Assembly: GCA_025929745.1 (NCBI GenBank)
Contig: JAICPQ010000163.1
Span: 1-6,464, forward strand
Direction of reading: 5' to 3'
DNA length: 6,464 bases
Origin: Burkholderiales bacterium
Lineage (GTDB): Bacteria; Pseudomonadota; Gammaproteobacteria; Burkholderiales; SG8-39
The notes beneath the pieces were generated by a model. It was given only the letters and a program-made list of their open reading frames with translations, was not told where the DNA came from and made no database searches. Every line of letters starts with the position of its first letter. The first letter of the stretch is position 1. The translations under genes and the position numbers were made by a program. Positions 1 through 4,834 of this stretch are shown piece after piece.

Positions 1-289
1 GGAAGCGCGTTTCGGTCGCGTAGCGCAGCAGGTCTTCCGCCGAGCCGAGCGCGAGAGCGAGCGTGGTGCGCGCCGGCGTTGCGGCGACGGTGGTACCGGC
101 GCGCGGGCGGCGCGTGATCAGACCCGCGTCGCGCAAGGTGCGCAGCGCCTCGCGAGCCGTATAGCGGCTTACGCCGTACTTGCGGCACAGCTCGGCTTCG
201 GTCGGGAGTGGGTCGCCGACCGCGACGGTTCCGGATGCGATGCGCGCTTCGAGCGCCTGCGCGATGCGCTCATAGCGGTGCTGGCGCAC
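1..289 (-). CDS. GntR-family transcriptional regulator, HutC-like (partial, C-terminus outside window)
   Basis: This is the N-terminal DNA-binding part of a GntR regulator; 96 residues are visible and the frame stays open at the window edge. The winged-helix pattern is clear: RYERIAQALEARIASG, then GDPLPTEAELCRKYGVSR as the recognition region at about residues 26-43, then AREALRTLRDAGLITRRPRAGTTV. The LPTE, VSR, AL..L and GLI.R..GTTV signatures are those of the family, and the spacing looks like the HutC subgroup, whose C-terminal domain (UTRA) binds small effectors; that domain is not in view, so the subgroup is an inference. The start chosen is GTG at 289-287, which shares one base with the TAG stop of the upstream CoA-transferase gene. 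No Shine-Dalgarno is visible, so translation probably depends on coupling. Its position as the second gene of one arm of a divergon suggests it controls the palindromic operator at 1481-1503 and therefore its own expression. Confidence 0.9.
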   Translation of the reverse strand, partial: MRQHRYERIAQALEARIASGTVAVGDPLPTEAELCRKYGVSRYTAREALRTLRDAGLITRRPRAGTTVAATPARTTLALALGSAEDLLRYATETRF

Positions 290-1473
290 TACTTGACGGC
301 GCCGGCCGCGCGCAGCGCGGCGATGCGCTCCTCGGTGTAGCCCAGGCCGCGCAAAAGGTCGTCGGTATCGGCTCCGAGCGCCGGCGCGGCGCGCCGGGGC
401 AGGTCGGCGTCGGAGAGCCGGATCGGATTCGAGATGAGCCGCGCTTTCTTCCCGTCGGGATAGGAAAAATCGGCTACGCCGCCGCGCTCGGCAACGAACG
501 GGTTCTCCAGCGCCTGGCCCACGTCATAAACCGGCGCCACGGGGACTTTGCCCGAAAGTTTCTTGAGCCAGGCGGCGGTGCTGTCGCGCGAGAACTCGGC
601 GTCGAGCAGGCGCGTGAGCTCATCGCGCTGTTCGAGGCGCTTCGCGAACGTGGGAAAGCGAGATACCCATTCCGCGCGATGGAGCTCGGCGCAGAGCACC
701 GGCCAGAATTTCTCCTTGTTGCACATCACGAAGATCCAGCCGTCGGCGGTGCGATAGAGCTGGCTCGGCACAACCGACGGATGGCCGGAGCGCGCGATAC
801 GCCCGGTCACCTGGCCGGCATTCAGGTACCAGGTGCCCGGATAGTTGAGGTTGAAAAGCGCAAGATCGAAGAGGCTCGTGTCCACGTCGCGGCCGCGGCC
901 GGTGGCGCGCGCCGCCATGACCCCAGCGAGGAGCGCGAAGCACGCGACGAGTCCCGTCATGAGATCGACCACCGATAGCCCATAGCGCTCGGGCGGCCCG
1001 TCCGGCTCCCCGGTGAGCGACATGTGGCCCGCTTCGGCTTGCATCAGGTAGTCGAAGCCCGGCCAGGAGGCGCGCGACCCCTCGCGTCCGTAAGCAGACA
1101 GATGCGCGCACACGATGCGCGGGTTCACTTCGCGCAGCGCTTCGTACGTGAGCCCGAGCGCCGCCGGCTGGTCGCCGCGCAGGTTATCGAGCACGCCATC
1201 GGCGCTGCGCGCGAGATCGCGGAACACGGCGCGGCCCGCGTCGTCGCTCAGATCGAGCGCGATCGAGCGCTTGTTGCGATTGAAGGTCTGGAAGAACTGG
1301 CTGTCGCGCGGGCCGAAAAAGTGCGGGCCGAGGTCGCGGCCGTGGTCGCCGCCCTCTCGCAGGTTCTCCACCTTGATCACCTCGGCGCCCAGGTCGGCGA
1401 GATAGACGGTGCCAGCCGGGCCGGCGCCGTACTGCTCGACGGCCAGGATGCGCAGTCCGGCGAGTGGCAGCAT
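289..1473 (-). CDS. CaiB/BaiF family III CoA-transferase
   Basis: The product has 394 residues, the normal length for family III CoA-transferases, which move CoA between a thioester donor (often succinyl-CoA) and a carboxylic acid in the cytosol. The N-terminus LPLAGLRILAVEQYGAGP followed by LADLGAEVIKVE (about residues 25-36) is the family hallmark, as are F.xxNRNKRSIALDL near 64-75 and the G+P-like segment GRGRDVDTSLFD near 192-203. By analogy with formyl-CoA transferase, Asp198 in VDTS is the likely nucleophile that forms the acyl-aspartyl and glutamyl intermediates. The ATG at 1473 is preferred over the in-frame ATG at 1482 because the latter would lie inside a TACAAT element; the open frame to 1653 runs antisense into the neighbouring hydratase gene and is not real coding. 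The gene overlaps gntR by one base and is divergent from maoC. The acid substrate is unknown. A succinyl-CoA:dicarboxylate transferase is one possibility. Confidence 0.92.
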   Translation of the reverse strand: MLPLAGLRILAVEQYGAGPAGTVYLADLGAEVIKVENLREGGDHGRDLGPHFFGPRDSQFFQTFNRNKRSIALDLSDDAGRAVFRDLARSADGVLDNLRGDQPAALGLTYEALREVNPRIVCAHLSAYGREGSRASWPGFDYLMQAEAGHMSLTGEPDGPPERYGLSVVDLMTGLVACFALLAGVMAARATGRGRDVDTSLFDLALFNLNYPGTWYLNAGQVTGRIARSGHPSVVPSQLYRTADGWIFVMCNKEKFWPVLCAELHRAEWVSRFPTFAKRLEQRDELTRLLDAEFSRDSTAAWLKKLSGKVPVAPVYDVGQALENPFVAERGGVADFSYPDGKKARLISNPIRLSDADLPRRAAPALGADTDDLLRGLGYTEERIAALRAAGAVK

Positions 1474-1480
1474 GCGCCGC

Positions 1481-1490
1481 ATTGTACAAT
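1481..1490. promoter_or_regulatory. Possible shared -10 element for both divergent transcripts
   Basis: The palindrome ATTGTACAAT gives TACAAT (5 of 6 bases of the sigma-70 -10 consensus) on both strands: plus strand 1485-1490 and minus strand 1486-1481. On the minus strand the box is followed by a 7-base spacer and then the A of the CoA-transferase ATG at 1473, which fits a leaderless start. On the plus strand it would leave a leader of only about 6 bases before the ATG at 1504. No good -35 hexamer was found 16-18 bp upstream in either direction, so the promoter call is tentative. Confidence 0.4.
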
Positions 1491-1503
1491 TGTCCGGACA
1501 ATT
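1481..1503. promoter_or_regulatory. Double palindromic operator, probable GntR binding site
   Basis: Two perfect inverted repeats interlock here: ATTGTACAAT at 1481-1490 and AATTGTCCGGACAATT at 1488-1503. They share the three bases 1488-1490 and their centres are 10 bp apart, about one helical turn. The arms are TTGT/ACAA. The second site has GT-4 bp-AC geometry, the spacing of known HutC-type operators such as that of DasR (GT-CTAG-AC). The island is AT-rich compared with its surroundings and nearly fills the gap between the two divergent genes, so a bound protein would block both. The link to the adjacent GntR protein is inferred from position and motif type. Confidence 0.75.
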
Positions 1504-1977
1504 ATGGCGGGACGCTATTACGAGGACTTCGAGGTCGGCGCGACCTACAAGCACCGCCCGGGGCGCACCATCGGCGAGGCCGACAACACCTGGTTCACGC
1601 TGCTCACCATGAACCAGCACCCGGTGCATTTCGACGCCGAGTATGCAAAGCACACGGAGTTCGGCCGGCCGCTCGTGGTGAGCACGCTCACGCTTTCGCT
1701 CCTCGTGGGCATGAGCGTCGCGGACATGAGCCAGAAGGCCATCGCCAACCTCGGCTGGGAGCGCATCATGCTGCCGAAGCCGGTGTTCGTCGGCGACACG
1801 CTGTACGCGGAGTCCACCGTGCTCGACAAGCGCGAGTCGAAATCGCGCCCGGATCAGGGCATCGTCAGCATCCGCACCGTCGGGCGCAACCAGCGCGGCG
1901 AGGTAGTGTGCGAGTTCAACCGCACGATGCTCGTCATGCGGCGCGGCAACACGCTCGAGGAGCGCGCGGGGTATTAA
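1504..1977 (+). CDS. MaoC-like (R)-specific enoyl-CoA hydratase / dehydratase
   Basis: A 157-residue single hot-dog protein of the MaoC dehydratase group, which adds water to 2-enoyl-CoA thioesters or removes it from 3-hydroxyacyl-CoA. The start MAGRYYEDFEVG is the characteristic opening of this group. The hydratase segment is TMNQHPVHFDAEYA at about residues 35-48, followed by the conserved G-P-L-V stretch and by LPKPVFVGDTLYAES near 90-104, the usual second conserved block. Relative to PhaJ-type hydratases (D-x-N-P-x-H), the catalytic His is kept (His42) but the Asp position is Asn37 and the Asn position is His39. As I recall, close relatives annotated as MaoC-family dehydratases also carry Asn there, so this may be a subgroup trait and not damage. 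There is no Shine-Dalgarno before the ATG because the upstream bases are the palindromic operator. Its stop overlaps the next start (TAATG). It resembles proteins annotated as mesaconyl-CoA hydratase-like, but the substrate is undetermined. Confidence 0.9.
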   Translation: MAGRYYEDFEVGATYKHRPGRTIGEADNTWFTLLTMNQHPVHFDAEYAKHTEFGRPLVVSTLTLSLLVGMSVADMSQKAIANLGWERIMLPKPVFVGDTLYAESTVLDKRESKSRPDQGIVSIRTVGRNQRGEVVCEFNRTMLVMRRGNTLEERAGY

Positions 1978-3104
1978 TGGAAAGCGAGATCCTTTCGGCG
2001 ATCGACCGGTGGCTCGAGCGCGAGGTGCGGCCGCACGTCATGGCGCTCGAGCACGCTGACGTCTGGCCCGAGAAGATGGTCGGGCAGATGAAGGCGCTCG
2101 GCCTCTTTGGCGCGACCATCAGCGCGCAGTACGGCGGCCTCGGCCTGCCGGCCGCGCTGTACGCGCGCATCGTCACGCGCATCTCCGAGGTGTGGATGTC
2201 GCTCACCGGCATCTTCAATTCGCACCTCATGATGGCGCTGCTCGTGGAGAAGTTCGGCTCGGCCGAGCTCAGGTCGAAATACCTGCCGCGTTTTGCCTCC
2301 GGAGAAATTCGCGGCGGCCTCGCGCTGACGGAGCCGAATGCCGGCACCGACCTGCAGGCCATCCGCCTGCGCGCAAAGCGCGAGGGCGATCACTACGTGC
2401 TCAATGGCACCAAGACCTGGATCTCGAACGGGATCCACGGCGCCTGCTTTGCCGTCCTTGCCAAGACCGACCCGGACGCGGAGCCGCGCCACCGCGGCAT
2501 GTCGATGTTCCTCTGCGAGAAGGGGCCGGGCTTCAGTGCGAGCCGCAAGCTCGAGAAGCTCGGCTACAAGGGCATCGACTCCGCGGAGCTCCTGTTCGAC
2601 AACTATCGCGTGCCGGCGGCCAATCTTATCGGCGCCGAAGGGCGCGGCTTCCATCAGGCCGTCGGCGGCCTGGAGCTGGGACGCATCAATGTCGCGGCGC
2701 GCGGCGTCGGCGTGGCCAAGGCCGCGCTCGACGAGGCGCTTAAGTATTCGCGTGAGCGCCACACCTTCGGCAAACCGATCTGCGAGCACCAGGCGATCCA
2801 GGTGAAGCTGGGCGAGATGGGCACGCGCGTCGAGGCCGCGCGCCTCCTGGTGGAGAATGCCGCGCGCATTTACGACCGCGGCGAGCGCTGCGACCTCGAG
2901 GCGGGCATGGCGAAGTACTTCGCCACGGAGGCGGCGTTCGAGAACGCGCACGAGGCGGTGCGCATCCACGGCGGCTACGGCTACTCGAAGGAGTTTGCGG
3001 TCGAGCGGCTCTATCGCGACGCGCCGCTTCTCTGCATCGGCGAGGGCACGAACGAGATGCAGCGCATCATCATCGCTCGCCAGCTGGTGGCGCGCGCAGG
3101 CTGA
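1977..3104 (+). CDS. Acyl-CoA dehydrogenase (FAD)
   Basis: The 375-residue length is standard for a soluble acyl-CoA dehydrogenase, which oxidises an acyl-CoA to the 2-enoyl-CoA and passes electrons to ETF. In order, there is a helical N-terminal domain (1 to about 110), then the FAD/substrate signature LALTEPNAGTD (115-125) and KTWISNG (146-152) in the beta domain, then the C-terminal helical domain with RHTFGKPICEHQAIQ (261-275), IHGGYGYSKEF (330-340) and LCIGEGTNEMQR (352-363). Glu356 in GEGT aligns with the catalytic base of the short- and medium-chain enzymes, so the protein looks active. The ATG shares its A with the maoC stop TAA, and a weak GGGG at 1968-1971 lies 5 bases upstream. The pair with MaoC suggests desaturation followed by hydration of the same intermediate. 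Size argues against the larger methylsuccinyl-CoA dehydrogenases. The last 35 bases overlap the end of the convergent HAD gene. Confidence 0.93.
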   Translation: MESEILSAIDRWLEREVRPHVMALEHADVWPEKMVGQMKALGLFGATISAQYGGLGLPAALYARIVTRISEVWMSLTGIFNSHLMMALLVEKFGSAELRSKYLPRFASGEIRGGLALTEPNAGTDLQAIRLRAKREGDHYVLNGTKTWISNGIHGACFAVLAKTDPDAEPRHRGMSMFLCEKGPGFSASRKLEKLGYKGIDSAELLFDNYRVPAANLIGAEGRGFHQAVGGLELGRINVAARGVGVAKAALDEALKYSRERHTFGKPICEHQAIQVKLGEMGTRVEAARLLVENAARIYDRGERCDLEAGMAKYFATEAAFENAHEAVRIHGGYGYSKEFAVERLYRDAPLLCIGEGTNEMQRIIIARQLVARAG

Positions 3105-3744
3105 TGGACGGCCAGCCGCGGCTGCGCGCATGCGCTTCGAGCCTGGCATCGGGATCGACCGCCACGGGATGCGTCACGTGCTCGAGAAGCGGCAGGTCGT
3201 TGATGGAGTCGCTGTAGAACCAGGACTCGCGGAAGCTCGATAGCGACGCGCCGCGCTCCGCCAGCCAGGCGCGCAGACGCTCGACCTTTCCGCCGCGCAT
3301 GCAGGGTTCGCCAACGACGTCACCCGTGAAGCGGCCGTCGACGATCTCAGGCTCCGTGGCGATGAGGTGCTCGACCTCGAATGCTTGAGCGATCGGTTCT
3401 GTAAGGAAGCTGTTGGTCGCCGTGATGATCACCGTGAGGTCGTTACGATGGCTCGCCAGGAGCTCGCGCGCCCGAGGCAGGATGCGCGGCGTGATGCGTT
3501 CGCGCAGGAAAGCGTCGCGCCAGGCGAGGAGGCGCGCCATGTCGTGGCGGGGATAGGGCCGCAGATAGAAGCGCACGTACTCGAGCGCGCTCGCCAAGCC
3601 ATCGCGGTAGCGCCGGTCCAGGTCCGCGTTCTGCTCCTGCTCGCCTTCCGTGAGCACGCCCTGCGCGCCAAGGAAGGCGAACCACTCCGTGTCGGTATCG
3701 CCGCTAAGAAGCGTGTTGTCGAGATCGAAAAGCGCCAGGTTCAT
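3070..3744 (-). CDS. HAD-IB family phosphatase (SerB-like)
   Basis: This encodes a 224-residue haloacid-dehalogenase superfamily hydrolase of subfamily IB. All four motifs are present: motif I FDLDNTLL with Asp7 (nucleophile) and Asp9 (acid/base), motif II IITATN with Thr108, motif III Lys153 in GGKVERL, and motif IV FYSDSINDLPLL with Asp179 and Asp183. The helical stretch at about residues 20-95 is the C1 cap typical of SerB relatives. It should hydrolyse a small phosphomonoester using Mg2+, but the substrate is not evident. It is not a PhnX-type phosphonatase by sequence, since Lys153 is its only lysine and the cap has none to form the Schiff base. The ATG at 3744 lies just before motif I, and upstream in-frame residues are arginine/serine-rich shadow coding. 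There is no Shine-Dalgarno, and the first 41 bases lie within the end of phnW in another frame, so expression probably depends on coupling. Related betaproteobacterial proteins are often named HAD-IB or histidinol-phosphatase-like. Confidence 0.9.
   Translation of the reverse strand: MNLALFDLDNTLLSGDTDTEWFAFLGAQGVLTEGEQEQNADLDRRYRDGLASALEYVRFYLRPYPRHDMARLLAWRDAFLRERITPRILPRARELLASHRNDLTVIITATNSFLTEPIAQAFEVEHLIATEPEIVDGRFTGDVVGEPCMRGGKVERLRAWLAERGASLSSFRESWFYSDSINDLPLLEHVTHPVAVDPDARLEAHARSRGWPSISLRAPPAGER
3092..3129. repeat. Nested inverted repeats at the convergent gene junction
   Basis: GCGCGCAG at 3092-3099 is the exact reverse complement of CTGCGCGC at 3122-3129. Inside it, CAGCCGCGGCTG at 3113-3124 is a perfect 12-bp palindrome, and GGCTG at 3099-3103 can instead pair with 3113-3117. 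The repeats span the stop of the acyl-CoA dehydrogenase gene and coding sequence of the HAD gene. There is no T-run on either side, so this is not a classical intrinsic terminator. In such G+C-rich DNA, short repeats of this kind can arise by chance. Confidence 0.3.
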
Positions 3745-4834
3745 GCAGCCGGATGTTCTGCTCGGCGACCGTATCGGCGATGGCATGCACCGCGGCGCGG
3801 ATCGCGTGCTCGTCGATCGCGCCGATGCAGCCCACGCGCAGCGTGTCGATCTGCGTGAGCTTGCCGGGATAGAGCACAAAGCCCTTCTCGCGCACGCGGT
3901 CGTAGAAGCGCTGGAAGTCGTAATTCGGGTCGCTCGGCGCGTGGAACGTGACGATCACCGGCGCCTGGTGGCGCGCGTCGAGGAAGAGCTTGAAACCCAG
4001 GCGCGTCATGCCATCGATCAGTACTTCGCAGTTGCGTCCATAGCGCGCGCCGCGCGCCGCGACGCCGCCCTCGGCCACGAACTGCTCGAGCGCGGCGTGC
4101 AGCGCGGCGACGATGACGGTGGGCGGGGTGAAGCGCCATTGCGAGGTCTTCTCCATGTTGACCCACTGGTCGTGCAGGTCGAGGACCAGCGAATGCGCGT
4201 TGCCGGCGCAATTTTCGAGAGCGATTTTCCTGATCAGGGCAAAGCCCATTCCCGGCGGGCCCTCCAGGCACTTGCCGGAGGCGGCGACAAGCGCATCGAA
4301 CGCTCCCTCGATCGGCACCGCGGCGAAGGAGCTCATGGCGTCGACGAGCAGGCTCTTCTTGTGTCTGGCGACCACGCCGGCGACGTCGGCCATGGGGTTC
4401 AAAGCGCCTGTGCTCGTCTCGCAATGAACCAGCGCGACATGCGTGATCGACGAATCTTTCTTGAGGGCGGCGTCGATGTCCGCCGCGCGCACGGGCTCGC
4501 GCTCCTCGTAATCGATCGCGGTCACGCGCCGGCCGAGGATCGCCAGGATGCGCTGAATGCGCTTGCAGTAGGCGCCGTTCACCGGAACGAGAACGTGACC
4601 GTTTTTCGGCACCAGGGTGCCGAGCATCGCTTCGACGGCGAAGGTGCCGCTGCCCTGGAGCGGCACGCAGACGTGGGTGTCGCGCGCCTTCGCTACGTCA
4701 AGCAGCATCTCGCGCACGCGGCGGTTGAGCTGGATGAACCCCGTGTCGCGCGAGCCCCAGTCGCGCACCATGGCGAGCTTGGTTGCCGTCGAGGTGGTGA
4801 GCGGACCGGGCGTGAGCAGGATCGGTTCTTTCAT
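3704..4834 (-). CDS. phnW: 2-aminoethylphosphonate:pyruvate aminotransferase
   Basis: PhnW is a PLP enzyme that transfers the amino group of 2-aminoethylphosphonate to pyruvate, giving phosphonoacetaldehyde and alanine, the first step of AEP breakdown. The 376 residues match class V aminotransferases of this type, which usually have about 365-370. The N-terminus ILLTPGPLTTS and the following DWGSRD (residues 25-30) are highly characteristic. QGSGTFAVEAM near 60-70 is the cofactor phosphate-binding part, Asp165 in LLVDAMSSF contacts the PLP ring nitrogen, and Lys188 in ASGKCLEGPPGMGF is the Schiff-base lysine. YPGKLTQIDTLRVGCIG near 322-338 is the usual C-terminal block. The start at 4834 is supported by a GGAG Shine-Dalgarno at 4843-4840 with a 5-base spacer, and it overlaps the permease stop as ATGA. 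The last dozen or so residues (about 364-376) look like an extension and lie over the start of the HAD gene. Confidence 0.94.
   Translation of the reverse strand: MKEPILLTPGPLTTSTATKLAMVRDWGSRDTGFIQLNRRVREMLLDVAKARDTHVCVPLQGSGTFAVEAMLGTLVPKNGHVLVPVNGAYCKRIQRILAILGRRVTAIDYEEREPVRAADIDAALKKDSSITHVALVHCETSTGALNPMADVAGVVARHKKSLLVDAMSSFAAVPIEGAFDALVAASGKCLEGPPGMGFALIRKIALENCAGNAHSLVLDLHDQWVNMEKTSQWRFTPPTVIVAALHAALEQFVAEGGVAARGARYGRNCEVLIDGMTRLGFKLFLDARHQAPVIVTFHAPSDPNYDFQRFYDRVREKGFVLYPGKLTQIDTLRVGCIGAIDEHAIRAAVHAIADTVAEQNIRLHEPGAFRSRQHAS

Noticed and set aside
1024..1503. N-terminal extension of the MaoC frame back to 1024
   Set aside because: This part is antisense to the CoA-transferase gene and has no similarity to hydratases. 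The family start MAGRYYEDFEVG fits the ATG at 1504.
1474..1653. N-terminal extension of the CoA-transferase frame to 1653
   Set aside because: It would run antisense through the first third of maoC and the operator, and family homology begins at LPLAGLRILAVEQ, immediately after the ATG at 1473.
1974..3149. Long minus-strand open frame (391 codons) opposite the acyl-CoA dehydrogenase gene
   Set aside because: It has no recognisable motifs and an alanine/arginine-rich composition with repeated RR/HH runs. It mirrors codons of a clear dehydrogenase gene, the usual antisense shadow in G+C-rich DNA.
3070..3744. Calling the HAD gene phnX (phosphonoacetaldehyde hydrolase)
   Set aside because: The motif I context is of the SerB/IB kind, the cap lacks lysine, and the protein is shorter than PhnX (about 270 residues).
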